A DNA stretch of 64,000 nt from Caulobacter sp. BP25 (GCF_002737755.1 NZ_PEGH01000013.1:1-64000); one strand, 5' to 3'; shown: positions 1-9,207, counted from the first letter of the stretch. Notes: generated by a model from the letters alone, not told the origin. Numbers and translations are program-made.

Positions 1-1135
1 TGGCGAGAAGACCGCCCGTCGCCTCGCCGACGATCGCCGGCTCCTGCAGGCCCATCGCCTCGATCGCCCGGGACAGCACCTCGACGGGATCGCCCGCCAG
101 CGGGGCGGAAGCGCCATGACCGGGAAGGTCGAAGACGACCACCGGCCGTCGGTCCGCCAGTCGCGGCAGGATCGCATCGAAACGCGCGTGATCGTCGCCC
201 CAGCCATGGAGCAGTACGAGCGGTCTGCCCGCTCCGCCTTGCTCGCCGCGCCAAGCCAGTCCGCTGGAGAAGCCACGGTCGCTCGCGTCTCGCGGGCGCG
301 CGCCAAGAACATCCCCCGGTCGCCGCTTAAGATAGTCCGCAGCGGCTTCGTGAAGATCGGTGGTCGCGTCGAGGACGAGGACGTCGTCGCGTCCGGCCGG
401 CAGACGCTCCAGGTGCGCGGCGAGCACATCGTCGCGTGTCGCCATCAGCAGGCGCGGGGCGGCTGGCGCAGACAGCCAGTCGTCGGCCCGAAAAGTGAAG
501 GCGGCGCGATAGACGTCACGATAGCGGTCGCCGGACTCGAGCAGGTCCATGGCGTTGGCGTGCAGCCGGTCGAGCGGAGACAGATCATAGGCCAGGCGAG
601 CGCGCGGCGTTGGATCGCTCCAGGGGAAGAACAGCACCTGCTCCTCCATCCGCGCCCAGATCCAGGCCATGTGCGCGCCGTCCCAGCTGGGCGCGAACGG
701 CGGCAGGTAGTTGGCCAGGAAATCGGCGCGCTCCTGCTCGGTCCAGGCCGGCAACCCTTCCAAGGCGGCGGCGGCGACCCGATCCGGCGCGATCGTGGCG
801 AGAGCGCAAGCGGTGCAGGCGCCGGTGTGGAACCCGTAGAGTCCAAACCGTCCCAGGCCGAGCGCGTCGGCGAAGGCTAGCAAGGCGCGGGCGAAATCTC
901 CGGAGTCGGGCTGGGCTTGGAATAGTGGAGTCGACAGGCCCGCGCCGGGGGTGTCAGGCGCGATCACACACAAGCCGCGCCGGGCCATCGTCTCGGCGAC
1001 GCCGGCGACCGCCCGCGAGGACTGGGGCGATCCGTGCACCGCCAGCACGACGGGCCCCTCGCCCCAGCGCCTGTAGTGGACGACGCGATCGCCCACGTTC
1101 AAGAAATGGCGGCTGCTGGTCAGCGACTGTTTCAT
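1..1135 (-). CDS. Tandem alpha/beta-hydrolase-fold protein, C-terminus cut by window edge
   Basis: The minus-strand frame starts at ATG 1135 and stays open to the left edge, so the C-terminus is missing. Residues about 15-250 form an alpha/beta-hydrolase domain with an HGSPQSS loop near residue 34 and a DTPGAG turn near 61. A second hydrolase-like domain follows (LLHGW, then FDLPGHG), as in the gene at 7441-9102. The nucleophile elbow of domain 1 reads GFHTG (about residues 101-105), so His sits where Ser, Cys or Asp is normal. The elbow of domain 2 reads GEATGG, with Ala at that place. A classical serine-hydrolase reaction is therefore doubtful. The gene is divergent from the methyltransferase at 1270 and shares the operator at 1209-1226. 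Fold assignment is firm; substrate is unknown. Confidence 0.8.
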   Translation of the reverse strand, partial: MKQSLTSSRHFLNVGDRVVHYRRWGEGPVVLAVHGSPQSSRAVAGVAETMARRGLCVIAPDTPGAGLSTPLFQAQPDSGDFARALLAFADALGLGRFGLYGFHTGACTACALATIAPDRVAAAALEGLPAWTEQERADFLANYLPPFAPSWDGAHMAWIWARMEEQVLFFPWSDPTPRARLAYDLSPLDRLHANAMDLLESGDRYRDVYRAAFTFRADDWLSAPAAPRLLMATRDDVLAAHLERLPAGRDDVLVLDATTDLHEAAADYLKRRPGDVLGARPRDASDRGFSSGLAWRGEQGGAGRPLVLLHGWGDDHARFDAILPRLADRRPVVVFDLPGHGASAPLAGDPVEVLSRAIEAMGLQEPAIVGEATGGLLA

Positions 1136-1208
1136 TGGCGCCCACTGGACTCCCGGGCGTCCCTTAAGGACGCTAGCGGCTTGTCGAGCCGAAGCTAACA
1201 TGGATAAA

Positions 1209-1226
1209 TGATATACATATAGACCA
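1209..1226. promoter_or_regulatory. Operator-like inverted repeat, motif 1 (site 1)
   Basis: The site reads TGATATA-CATA-TAGACCA. It lies between the divergent hydrolase (start 1135) and methyltransferase (start 1270), 43 bp before the latter. It matches the TGATATA-N4-TATRTCA pattern found at five other control regions in the window, and AT-rich 18-mers like this stand out against the GC-rich background. Confidence 0.7.
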
Positions 1227-1269
1227 TATTCGACGAGACGAACCGTCGGGCTTCTAGCGGGAGAGCGAA

Positions 1270-2499
1270 ATGGACGGATCTGGCGAGGCGCGGAACGCCG
1301 GCCCTGCGCAGGACTACGAGGGACCGCCGGACTATCGCGTGGTTGGGCGACATTCGCTGCTGCCCGACATGACGCACGACGAGATCGAGCGTCTGAACTA
1401 TCTGGCTCAAATGAACCGCCACCTGTCGACGCGCGTGATGCCGTTCGTGAAGGTGGCCTACGACGCCCGCGTCGAACCTCAGCTAAAGGCCCAGGGCGGC
1501 CCCAAGACCCGCCATGATGTCCGCAAGGCCCTGCTGAAGGATCCCGCTTTCCAGACATGGTCCAGCCTGCGCCGCGCCACCATGGAGCAACGGCAGCAGG
1601 CGGGCCGCTGGACGGCGCTGCGCCAGGCCGAAGCGCTGGCCGCGAAGGCGGAAGGAATCCTGACCAACTCGAACACGCTGGAGCTTGACCCGAGCATCAA
1701 GCAGCCCCGCTATGTCTCGGCCATCGACCACCATTGCATGCCCGGCTCGTACCACACCGAGCGCTTCCCCGGCGATGTGTCCGGCGCGGCCAACTACGAC
1801 GCGGGCCTGTTCGCCACAACCGGCGGCATGTTGGGCCGCTTCAATGACGGCGGCGGCGTCGCCGTGGCGCGCTGGGTCAAGAAGAACCTCCCCGACTTCA
1901 AGCCCAAGCGCATTCTCGATATCGGCGCGACGCTCGGCCACAACACCGTGCCGCTGGCCCTGGCCTTCCCCGACGCCGAGATCGTGGCGGTGGACCTGGG
2001 CGCGCCGATGCTGCGCTACGGCGCGGCGCGGGCCAAGGCTCTGGGCGCCCACAACATCACGTTCGTGCAGGCCGACGGCTCGGACCTGTCGCGCTTCGCC
2101 GACGGAAGCTTCGACTGGGTGCAGACGACGATGTTCCTGCACGAGCTGTCGTTCGGCTCGATGCGCGCCATCCTCGCCGAGACGCACAGGCTGCTGGCCC
2201 CCGGCGGGATCGTCCTGCACGTGGAGCAACCCCAGTACGACAAGGCCATGCCGCTGTTCGAACAGGCCATGCGCGACTGGGACGCTTTCTACAACAACGA
2301 GCCGTTCTGGAGCGCCCTGCACGAGATCGACCTGGACGCCTACATGGTCGCCGCCGGTTTCAAGACGGAAGAACTGATCCACGGCGCGGTGACCGCCGTC
2401 GTCGACAAGGACGTCTTCCCCGACGCGGCCGATGATGACTCGGAAGACTATGGCCGCAAGGCCGCCTGGCATGTGATCGGAGCGCGGAAACCCCAATGA
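1270..2499 (+). CDS. Class I SAM-dependent methyltransferase-like protein (copy 1)
   Basis: The 409-residue protein has a helical N-terminal region of about 200 residues followed by a Rossmann methyltransferase domain. Motif I is DIGATLG at 217-223, then an acidic VAVD strand end and a post-motif FDWVQTTMFLHEL region. Before the Rossmann domain lies YVSAIDHHCMPG (148-159), which recurs almost unchanged in the paralogue at 41373-42581, as does RHDxRKAxxxDPxFQ (about 81-95). The gene overlaps by 4 bp a small coiled-coil gene, and the same pairing occurs in copy 2, so the two products probably form a complex. Motif I lacks the middle glycine of the usual GxGxG in both copies. Whether it methylates, demethylates or does something else cannot be told from sequence. 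Confidence 0.85.
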   Translation: MDGSGEARNAGPAQDYEGPPDYRVVGRHSLLPDMTHDEIERLNYLAQMNRHLSTRVMPFVKVAYDARVEPQLKAQGGPKTRHDVRKALLKDPAFQTWSSLRRATMEQRQQAGRWTALRQAEALAAKAEGILTNSNTLELDPSIKQPRYVSAIDHHCMPGSYHTERFPGDVSGAANYDAGLFATTGGMLGRFNDGGGVAVARWVKKNLPDFKPKRILDIGATLGHNTVPLALAFPDAEIVAVDLGAPMLRYGAARAKALGAHNITFVQADGSDLSRFADGSFDWVQTTMFLHELSFGSMRAILAETHRLLAPGGIVLHVEQPQYDKAMPLFEQAMRDWDAFYNNEPFWSALHEIDLDAYMVAAGFKTEELIHGAVTAVVDKDVFPDAADDDSEDYGRKAAWHVIGARKPQ

Positions 2500-2852
2500 G
2501 CATCAACGACGCCCTCCTCGCCTCTGCCGCCAAGCCGGCCGGCAAGCGCCCCTACTTCCTGAACCCCGAGGTCGAGCGGGTCATGGCGATCACCCTCGCC
2601 GTCGCCCAGGAACTCGCGGTCGCCCGGCAGCGGATCGACACGCTCGAACGCCTCCTCGACGCCAAGGGCGTCCTGGACCGCGAGGCGATCGAGACCTTCC
2701 GCCCGGACGCGGACGCCGCCGCCGAGCGGGGCCTGTGGACCCAGGAATACCTGACCCGCGTGCTGCGCATCGTGCAGCAGGAGGGCGAGGCGGCCGCCGC
2801 CAAGGGCGACATCACGTCCGAAGCCGTGGCCGAGGAACTGAACCTGGAATAG
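2496..2852 (+). CDS. Small helical/coiled-coil partner of the methyltransferase (copy 1)
   Basis: This 118-residue protein starts with ATGA overlapping the methyltransferase stop, a sign of translational coupling. After a short N-terminal KRPYFLNPEVE segment, residues about 30-60 (AITLAVAQELAVARQRIDTL) are a predicted amphipathic helix or coiled coil, and a second helix follows a linker (YLTRVLRIVQQEGEAA). The gene at 41010-41357 has the same length, layout (KRPSFYETPPLDQ, then MxMVLAEEVSVLADHVDSLERV) and position next to a methyltransferase. I recognise no named family. A stabilising or regulatory subunit of the methyltransferase is the simplest inference. Confidence 0.75.
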   Translation: MSINDALLASAAKPAGKRPYFLNPEVERVMAITLAVAQELAVARQRIDTLERLLDAKGVLDREAIETFRPDADAAAERGLWTQEYLTRVLRIVQQEGEAAAAKGDITSEAVAEELNLE

Positions 2853-2879
2853 CCGGCCTCTTTGGTCCGTATCACAGAG

Positions 2880-2902
2880 GGCAAGCGTCTACGGCGCTTG
2901 CC
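2880..2902 (+). other. Intra-operon hairpin
   Basis: GGCAAGCG and CGCTTGCC form a perfect 8-bp stem with a 7-nt loop in the 103-bp gap between the small coiled-coil gene and the VOC gene. No T-run follows, so it may trim or stabilise mRNA rather than terminate transcription. It is seen in the sequence only. Confidence 0.35.
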
Positions 2903-2955
2903 TTCGACGCGTCTGGCGCACGCCCAGGCCTTCTCCTCGAACGCTCCGGATTCCG

Positions 2956-3837
2956 ATGAACCTGCTCCGCGCCGCCACCCTGACCACCGCCGATCTGGAC
3001 GCAACGGTTGATCGCTACGCCAGATGGCTGGACTACGCGCTGGTCGAGCAAGGCGACATCCCGGCTGACATCGCCGTCAGCTGGGGCGCGCCTACCTCCG
3101 CGGGCAAGCGCTTCGCGGTCATGCGTCCAGCCTCCGGCGTCGACGCCTACCTCCGCTTCATCGAGGATACGCCGGTCGCCGGCTACGCGCCGCTGCGCAC
3201 GTTCGGCTGGGCCGCCGTCGAGATCTGCAACCAGGACGTCCTGGCCGTGAACGAACGGATGCTGCGCTCGCCGTTCGAGATCATCGGACCGCCCAAGACG
3301 ATCGACGGCATCCCAACAATCCACCCGATGCAGGTCAAGGGCCCTGACCAGGAGATCGTCTACCTCACCGAGATCAAGCCGGAAGCCCAGGGCATGGGCT
3401 TGCCTCGCCCCCAAAGCTTCATCGACCGCCTGTTCATCCTGGTGATGGCCTGCTCGGATATGGACGCTTCGGCCGAGTGGTTCGCGAGCAAGCTAAAGCT
3501 GACGCTCAGCCCCTCGACCTCGATCATCTACACGATGATCAACGGCGCCTTTGGCCTGCCTGCCGACACCAAGCACGCTTTCCGCATGGGCGGCCATGAC
3601 GGCGACGTCTTCATCGAGTTCGATCAGTACCCTGAGCAGACGGTCGCGCGCCCTCGCCATGATGGGGCCTTGCCCCCAGGAGTCTCGCTCTGCACGCTGA
3701 AGCATCCTGACTTCGACACCATCGACGCGCCCTGGATCGTTCCCCCGACCCGCCGTGAAGGGGCCCTCTACGGCGGCGGCCGTGTCGGAACGGTGACGGG
3801 GCCCGATGGAACCTTGATCGAGGTCGTGGAAGTCTAG
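2956..3837 (+). CDS. VOC (glyoxalase/bleomycin-resistance fold) two-module protein
   Basis: The 293-residue protein shows two VOC-type halves. The first opens with LLRAATLTTADLDATVDRYARWLDYALVEQG and the second with IDRLFILVMACSDMDASAEWFASKLKL, each the start of a beta-alpha-beta-beta-beta module. The C-terminus TVTGPDGTLIEVVE carries the acidic residue that usually serves as the last metal ligand. VOC enzymes include extradiol dioxygenases, epimerases and lyases, so the reaction is open. It lies downstream of the methyltransferase pair and upstream of a bidirectional terminator, and probably belongs to the unit under operator site 1. Confidence 0.75.
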   Translation: MNLLRAATLTTADLDATVDRYARWLDYALVEQGDIPADIAVSWGAPTSAGKRFAVMRPASGVDAYLRFIEDTPVAGYAPLRTFGWAAVEICNQDVLAVNERMLRSPFEIIGPPKTIDGIPTIHPMQVKGPDQEIVYLTEIKPEAQGMGLPRPQSFIDRLFILVMACSDMDASAEWFASKLKLTLSPSTSIIYTMINGAFGLPADTKHAFRMGGHDGDVFIEFDQYPEQTVARPRHDGALPPGVSLCTLKHPDFDTIDAPWIVPPTRREGALYGGGRVGTVTGPDGTLIEVVEV

Positions 3838-3861
3838 CCTGCGCATCTTGCGCCAAAGTAA

Positions 3862-3891
3862 AAAAGCCCGGCGAGCGATCGCCGGGCTTTT
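3862..3891. terminator. Bidirectional rho-independent terminator
   Basis: A perfect stem (AAAAGCCCGGCGA, loop GCGA, then its complement) ends in T-runs on both strands. It lies between the converging VOC gene (ends 3837) and TonB receptor (ends 3915). Confidence 0.9.
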
Positions 3892-3914
3892 CCGTTTCGA
3901 GACCCGCTCGCGGA

Positions 3915-6188
3915 TCAGAAGTGACGCGTCACCGAGAAGGTCACGCGGCGCGGATCGCCATAGTAGTAGCCGTTGAAGACGGAGTGAATATAGACCTTGT
4001 CCGTGCAGTTCTTGCAGGCCAGGGCGGCCGACCAGTCGCCATTGTCGCTGTTGTAGGCCAGCGACATGTTCAACAGGGTGTAGGCGTCCGACTGCGAGTT
4101 CAGCGCCGTCGGGGTCCTGGTCGAAGGGGCGGAGTTGGAAGCCGTCGTCCAGAACTTGCCGGTGTAATTGGCCTCGATGTTACCCGTGAACGAACCCGCC
4201 AGGGCCGCGACCGGCAGGGTGTAGGTGGCCCCCACCGCCACCGTCTGCTTGGGGAAGCGAGACAGTTCGTCGGACGGATCGATCGCGTTGACATAGACGC
4301 CCGTCACCGAATTGGTGAACGACTGCGCCCGGGGGTTCACATAGGTGTACTTGCCTTCCTGCAGACCAGCCGTGGCGTAAAGGTCCAGGCCGCGCACCGG
4401 GCGGGCGAACAGTTCCAGCTCAACACCCTTGACCTCGATATCGCCCGCATTGTCCTGGGTCGAAAGGGTCGTGCCAACGACAGACCCCGGCGTGGTGTAG
4501 GATAGCTGCAGGCCCTTGGTGGTGGCGTAGAACGCAGTCGCGTTGAAGCGCAGGCGGTTCTCAAGCCATTCGCTCTTCAGACCGCCCTCGTACGACCAAG
4601 TGTATTCCGGCTTGAAGTCCTGGAACGCCTGCGGGGTGTAGGCGGTGCGGGTGTTCCAGCCGCCGCTCTTGTAGCCGCGCGTGGCGCTGACATAGAGCAT
4701 CTTGTCGTCGTCGATCTTGTAGTTCAGGCCAAACTTGGGCGTGACCACGTTGGCTTTCAGCTTCGTGTCGACGCCGGCCGCGACCAGGTCGGCCGTGGTC
4801 ATGCCGCCGTACGGCGTGGCGCGCAGCTCAACCTTCTTGGTCTCGTTGGTGAAGCGCGCGCCGACGATACCGGTCAGCTTGTCGGTGAACTGATACTCGC
4901 CTTGGGCGTAGGCGGCGTAGCTGGTCGTCGTATTGACGATATCCCGAACGCTGGAGAAGCCCCTGGCGGTTCCGCAGGTCATGTTGCCCGCGCCATTCAG
5001 CCCAGCGCTGCAAGAGACGCTGGCGCCAAGCACCTGGCCGGCCAGCGTGTCGTTGTCTTCCGTGAATAGATAGACGCCGGTGACGTACTTGGCCTTGTCG
5101 CCAATCGTGCCGTTGATCTTAAATTCCTGACTGAAGGACTTATAGGTCCCGTCATTGGTCAGATAGAACGGCGTGGGCGTCGTGGTTGAGCCCTTCACCG
5201 GCAGGGAGAAGTCGACGACGAAGGTCTGGGTTGACCAGCGATAACCCGTCAGCGAGGTGAAGGTGATATTGTCGCCGCGCCATTCGACATTGGCGACCGC
5301 CGCGTTCGATTCCGCCTTGGTGTGCAGGCCGCGATTGGCCAGAGCGTCGGAAATCAGGTCGCCCGTGCCGCCGTAGGTGACGCCGCGCATCGTGGTGTGA
5401 TCGCGATCGCCGGCATAGGCGCGCAGGGCGCCGCCCTTGCCCATCATGTGCTCGAGCGACAGGTCAATGGTCATGTCGTCGCTGGGCAGAAGCCGCACCG
5501 CGCCGCGAACGCCAGCGTTCTTGCTGCCGTTCAGGGTCTGGCCGGTGGCGTCGTTGTGAAGATAGCCCTCGTCCTTGACGTAGTAGCCGTTCAGGCGCGT
5601 CTGGATCTTGTCATTCACAGGCAGGTTGATCGCACCGCGGAACTGCGCGCCGTCAAAAGAGCTGACGCCGCCCTGGACAAAGCCGCCGAAATCAGGACCC
5701 GGCTTCTTGGTGACGATGCTGATCGCGCCGCCGGTCGAATTGCGGCCAAACGTCGTGCCTTGCGGACCGCGCAGGACTTCGATCCGCTCGATGTCAAAGA
5801 AGCCGTAGTTGTTGACGTTCTGGCGCGGCACGATGATGTCGTCGACATAGGTCTGCACGGGTGGGTCGATCGTCGCGATCTGTTCGGTCGAGCCGAGACC
5901 GCGGAGGTAGTAGGTATTGGCCGAGCCGAAGCCCGTGTTGTTGCTGCCGAAGAGGTTGGGCACCATCCGGACCAGATCAAGCGCCTGGCTCACCTGCCGC
6001 GCCTCGAGTTGCTTGGCGCTGAAGGCCGAGACCGACACAGGCACGTCCTGCAGGTTTTGCTCGCGCCGCTGCGCGGTGACCACGATCTGGTCGAGTTGGG
6101 TTTCGCCCGCGTTTTGGGCGTGAGCGAGGCCGGGCCCCAACAACGCCGCGGCGGCGGACGCGCCGATCAGAACCTGCTTCCGAACCAT
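3915..6188 (-). CDS. TonB-dependent outer-membrane receptor (1)
   Basis: The 757-residue protein has an N-terminal signal peptide (cleavage near ALLGPGLAHAQ). A TonB-box-like and plug region follows (DQIVVTAQRREQNLQDVPVSVS; later RIEVLRGPQGTTFGRNSTGG), then a 22-strand beta-barrel ending in the canonical aromatic C-terminus VTFSVTRHF. It takes up a substrate across the outer membrane using the proton-motive force through TonB/ExbBD. Receptors of this group in Caulobacter and sphingomonads carry many organic compounds, not only iron chelates. Operator site 2 lies 38 bp upstream of the start, tying it to the left-half regulon. The substrate is presumably the compound degraded here or a precursor. 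Confidence 0.95.
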   Translation of the reverse strand: MVRKQVLIGASAAAALLGPGLAHAQNAGETQLDQIVVTAQRREQNLQDVPVSVSAFSAKQLEARQVSQALDLVRMVPNLFGSNNTGFGSANTYYLRGLGSTEQIATIDPPVQTYVDDIIVPRQNVNNYGFFDIERIEVLRGPQGTTFGRNSTGGAISIVTKKPGPDFGGFVQGGVSSFDGAQFRGAINLPVNDKIQTRLNGYYVKDEGYLHNDATGQTLNGSKNAGVRGAVRLLPSDDMTIDLSLEHMMGKGGALRAYAGDRDHTTMRGVTYGGTGDLISDALANRGLHTKAESNAAVANVEWRGDNITFTSLTGYRWSTQTFVVDFSLPVKGSTTTPTPFYLTNDGTYKSFSQEFKINGTIGDKAKYVTGVYLFTEDNDTLAGQVLGASVSCSAGLNGAGNMTCGTARGFSSVRDIVNTTTSYAAYAQGEYQFTDKLTGIVGARFTNETKKVELRATPYGGMTTADLVAAGVDTKLKANVVTPKFGLNYKIDDDKMLYVSATRGYKSGGWNTRTAYTPQAFQDFKPEYTWSYEGGLKSEWLENRLRFNATAFYATTKGLQLSYTTPGSVVGTTLSTQDNAGDIEVKGVELELFARPVRGLDLYATAGLQEGKYTYVNPRAQSFTNSVTGVYVNAIDPSDELSRFPKQTVAVGATYTLPVAALAGSFTGNIEANYTGKFWTTASNSAPSTRTPTALNSQSDAYTLLNMSLAYNSDNGDWSAALACKNCTDKVYIHSVFNGYYYGDPRRVTFSVTRHF

Positions 6189-6225
6189 GACCTTTTCTCC
6201 TCCTCATATCCGTGAGCCGGATAAT

Positions 6226-6243
6226 TGATATATTTTTATGTCA
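6226..6243. promoter_or_regulatory. Operator-like inverted repeat, motif 1 (site 2)
   Basis: The site reads TGATATA-TTTT-TATGTCA, 38 bp upstream of the TonB receptor start at 6188. Both half-sites match the consensus. Confidence 0.75.
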
Positions 6244-6364
6244 TTAAATGTCCGGACAACTATATCCCGTCAAGCGCGTTCAATTGCGCCTGGCCGCCTG
6301 CGCTTTAGGCGCGTCTGGGGTTCAAACGCTGCCTGGTTGGTCAGCTACCAGACCCAGCGGCTGC

Positions 6365-6403
6365 AAAGAAAACGGCGCTCGCCTAAAGGACGAGCACCGC
6401 TCT
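6365..6403 (-). terminator. Rho-independent terminator after the MDR gene
   Basis: On the minus strand, GCGGTGCTCG pairs with CGAGCGCCG (one G-T pair) and is followed by TTTTCTTT, just past the end of the gene at 6426. Confidence 0.7.
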
Positions 6404-6425
6404 GGTTCTGCAGCTCTTCCAGGTC

Positions 6426-7424
6426 TCAGGCGCGCGCGGCGATCTTCACCAACGCCTTGCCCTGGTTCTGGCCGCGCATCAGCCGCTCGAAGTGCGCCGC
6501 CGCCTTGTCCAGACCTTGAACGGCGTCCTCGACCACCTTGAGCTGACCGCTGAGCACCCAGGGCGTCGCCAGCTCGATCCACTCGGCCCAGCGCGGATAG
6601 AAGTCGTAGACAACCAGGCCATGGACGTGGGCCCGCTTGCCGATCACCGTCCCGACGGGAAGGGTCGCCGGCGTGCTGTTCTGATAATGCTCAGCCAGAC
6701 CGCACAGCACGATGCGCCCGCCGACCCGCAGGCGCTGCAGCATCGGCGTCAGCACCGAGGCCCCAACGTTCTCGAAGTGGACGGTCTGCCCCTCGGGCAG
6801 CGCCTCGGCCACGCGATCGGTCCAGCCCTCGACGCGGTAGTCAAAGCAATCGTCGAAGCCATACACATCCCGCACCAGGGCGCACTTCTCGGCGCCGCCC
6901 GCGATGCCGTAGGCCTTCGCCCCCAGTAGCCGCGCCAGCTGGCCCGCGACGCCGCCGACAGGGCCGGCCGCAGCGTCGACCGTGAAGATATCTCCCGAGC
7001 CGACCTTGGCCAGCTGAGTGACGCCCGCCCAAGCCGTGAGGCCCGGCATGCCCAGAACGCTGAGGTGCGCCGAGGGCTCGGCGCGCGGATCGAGCTTGCG
7101 CGCCTTGCCGGCGTCGAGAACGCCGTATTCGCTCCAGCCCACCTCGCCGGCCACGATGTCGCCGGGGGCGAAACCCTCGGCCTTGGACTCCAGCACCTGG
7201 GCGACGCACTCGCCCGGCAGCCGCCCACCGACCGTCGGCGCGGCTCCACCCAGGTGCCGTCCCCGCAGGCGGGATCCGATATAGGGGTCAAGGGACAGGT
7301 CGAGGACGCGAACCAGCAGCTGGCCCTGCGCCACGGCGTCCGTCTCGCGCTCGACGACGTGAAAATCGGCGGCGACAGGCATGTCGGCGACGGGCCGCGC
7401 CAGGACCACTTCGAGGCTTTTCAT
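6426..7424 (-). CDS. MDR-superfamily NADPH-dependent oxidoreductase (PTGR/CurA-like)
   Basis: The 332-residue protein has the medium-chain dehydrogenase/reductase layout without zinc ligands. It has an N-terminal GroES-like half (LDLSLDPYIGSRLRG, typical of the prostaglandin reductase/CurA group) and a Rossmann half with AAAGPVGGVAGQLARLLGAKAYGIAGG. Relatives reduce activated C=C bonds of enones or other alpha,beta-unsaturated carbonyls with NADPH. ATG 7424 was chosen because it gives the family-typical start and lies 16 bp after the upstream hydrolase stop with an AAGGA nearby. It forms an operon with the tandem hydrolase at 7441-9102. A gene of this superfamily is fused to a similar hydrolase at 61936. 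Confidence 0.9.
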   Translation of the reverse strand: MKSLEVVLARPVADMPVAADFHVVERETDAVAQGQLLVRVLDLSLDPYIGSRLRGRHLGGAAPTVGGRLPGECVAQVLESKAEGFAPGDIVAGEVGWSEYGVLDAGKARKLDPRAEPSAHLSVLGMPGLTAWAGVTQLAKVGSGDIFTVDAAAGPVGGVAGQLARLLGAKAYGIAGGAEKCALVRDVYGFDDCFDYRVEGWTDRVAEALPEGQTVHFENVGASVLTPMLQRLRVGGRIVLCGLAEHYQNSTPATLPVGTVIGKRAHVHGLVVYDFYPRWAEWIELATPWVLSGQLKVVEDAVQGLDKAAAHFERLMRGQNQGKALVKIAARA

Positions 7425-7440
7425 CAGAGCGGCATCCTTC

Positions 7441-9102
7441 CTAAAGGTCCTCTGCAGCGAGGAAATCAGAGTACTGAGCCGCGCGCGCCTCGGTCGAGGC
7501 GGCGCGGGGCGCGAGTGTTCCGCGCGGCGTCCGCGAAGCCAGGATCTCGCCGCCGGCCTGGCGCGGGTCGCCGGGGTCGGAGGGGAACAGCACCCGCGAG
7601 CCGACCTTCGGCGCGATATCGTTGAGGTCGACGTCCAACGCCGCGCGCAGGGCCGTCGACCATGTTCCGGGCTGCCTGAGCATGTCCAGGGTCGATTGGC
7701 GAAGCCTTTCCGGGCGGATATCCGGCTCGCGGTGACGGATGGCTGCGGCCGAGCCATCCCACCACGGATATTGCGCCTCCCGGTCCCGCAGCAGATGCCA
7801 GGCCCGAAGCCAGTGGGCGCCCGACCGTTCTGGCTCCAAGGCGGCGTCGGTCTCCACTAACCAGCGTGCGCGAAGATCGGGAGAGACCAGAGGGGCGCCG
7901 TCCGCCACGAGCGCGGCGACGAGGTCCGGCCGTTGCGCCGCGAGCCCCAGCGCAAAGGCGCAGGAGGCGCCGTCCGCGACGATGTCGGCCGGCGCCAGCT
8001 GAAGGGCGCCCAGCACGTCCTCCAGCCAGGCGACATGCCCCTCGAAGGCGGCGTGTTCGACGGGATCGCTGCAGCCGCAGCCCGGAAGGTCGATCGCCAG
8101 GACCGGCCTCCGCGCGGCGAGGTCCTCCAGCCAGCGCCCCTCCCCGCCCGCGCCGCCGGGGAGGTCATGGAGGTAAAGGATCGGTCGTCCAGCGTCGGCG
8201 CCAAAGCTTCGCACGTGAACCTGTCCCGCCGGCGTGTCGACGTAAAAGCGACCGCCCCTCGCAGGCGGCCCCTCCGATCTGGCTTCGCCGGTCGGCTGGG
8301 CGAACAGCGTCTTCAGGATCTCGAGCCAGCGGCGCGTATCGGCGGGCGCAGAGCGCGCCACGATGCTGGTCGACCGGTCCGCCGGGATGCGCGCCAGATG
8401 GGCGTGCAGCACATCGTCCTCGCGCGCCATCACAACGATCGGCGCCTTCACGCGGCGCAGATTACGGCTGGGATCATGTCGCATCGCCGCCTCGTAGGCC
8501 GAGACATAGGTCGGCCCCGCCAGAAAGTAGTCGAGCGCATAGGCGTGCATCTGGGCGATCGAAGGCTGGTCGATCGGCATCCGCGCCGACTGCGCCTGAT
8601 GAAACCAGGGGAACCAGCGCCAGGTGTCCAGCACCCGCGTCCACTCCCGCGCAAGCCATGCGCCTTCGCCATCCAGCGTGAACGGTCGCATGTAGGACGC
8701 GATGAACGCCTCGTCGGGCGCTCTGACAGGAATGGACAGACCATCTAGCACCGCCAGAGCGACCCGATCGGGCGCGCTCACGGCGAGTTCCAGCAGGATC
8801 TTCGAGCTGGTGTGAAAGCCGTAGAAGATCGCTCGACCAACGCCCAACGCCTCAAGCGCGTCACCCAGCGCCTCCGCGAAATCCGCTATAGAGGGCTTTC
8901 CTGGCAAGGGATCGGACTCGCCGTAGCCGGGCGTATCCAGCGCGATCACCTCGTAGCGATCGCTGAAGGCCTCCAGCAGCGGCGCATGCAGACTCGATGA
9001 ACGAGGCGAGTCATGCAGCAGAACCAAAACCGGTCCGGCGCCCGCGGTGCGGTAGTGGACGTTTCTGTCCCCCACGCGAACGAACCCCCGCCTTATGGTC
9101 AC
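7441..9102 (-). CDS. Tandem alpha/beta-hydrolase-fold protein (two fused domains)
   Basis: The 553-residue protein is about twice the family length. Domain 1 (about 5-265) has LLHDSPRSSS and ALDTPGYGESDP. Domain 2 (about 285-545) repeats the fold with YLHDLPGGAG and AIDLPGCGCSDP. The domain 1 elbow reads GFHTS with His97 in the nucleophile place. The domain 2 elbow reads DGASCAFAL, where a Ser is available. The partial gene at 1-1135 shares the duplicated layout. It heads a minus-strand operon with the MDR gene at 6426, and its start faces the FAD oxidase across operator site 3. A C-C or ester hydrolase acting on a ring-opened product is possible, but the altered elbow leaves chemistry open. 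Confidence 0.85.
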   Translation of the reverse strand: MTIRRGFVRVGDRNVHYRTAGAGPVLVLLHDSPRSSSLHAPLLEAFSDRYEVIALDTPGYGESDPLPGKPSIADFAEALGDALEALGVGRAIFYGFHTSSKILLELAVSAPDRVALAVLDGLSIPVRAPDEAFIASYMRPFTLDGEGAWLAREWTRVLDTWRWFPWFHQAQSARMPIDQPSIAQMHAYALDYFLAGPTYVSAYEAAMRHDPSRNLRRVKAPIVVMAREDDVLHAHLARIPADRSTSIVARSAPADTRRWLEILKTLFAQPTGEARSEGPPARGGRFYVDTPAGQVHVRSFGADAGRPILYLHDLPGGAGGEGRWLEDLAARRPVLAIDLPGCGCSDPVEHAAFEGHVAWLEDVLGALQLAPADIVADGASCAFALGLAAQRPDLVAALVADGAPLVSPDLRARWLVETDAALEPERSGAHWLRAWHLLRDREAQYPWWDGSAAAIRHREPDIRPERLRQSTLDMLRQPGTWSTALRAALDVDLNDIAPKVGSRVLFPSDPGDPRQAGGEILASRTPRGTLAPRAASTEARAAQYSDFLAAEDL

Positions 9103-9159
9103 TCAGACGACTCCGTCGGATTCCAGCGCGACACCGCTTGCGCTCGCTTCGATGACAGA

Positions 9160-9177
9160 TGTTATATGGTTATATCA
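9160..9177. promoter_or_regulatory. Operator-like inverted repeat, motif 1 (site 3)
   Basis: The site reads TGTTATA-TGGT-TATATCA; the right half is the exact consensus and the left half has one mismatch. It sits between the divergent tandem hydrolase (start 9102) and FAD oxidase (start 9208), 30 bp before the latter. Confidence 0.7.
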
Positions 9178-9207
9178 TTAGCGCAATCGCTCGGTCGGAG
9201 AGATCCC

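Noticed and set aside
1483..2496. Long minus-strand open frame of 337 codons opposite the methyltransferase
   Set aside because: It is a GC-rich antisense shadow with no family signature, no ribosome-binding site and low-complexity Gly/Arg/Val-rich sequence. The plus strand encodes a clear protein.
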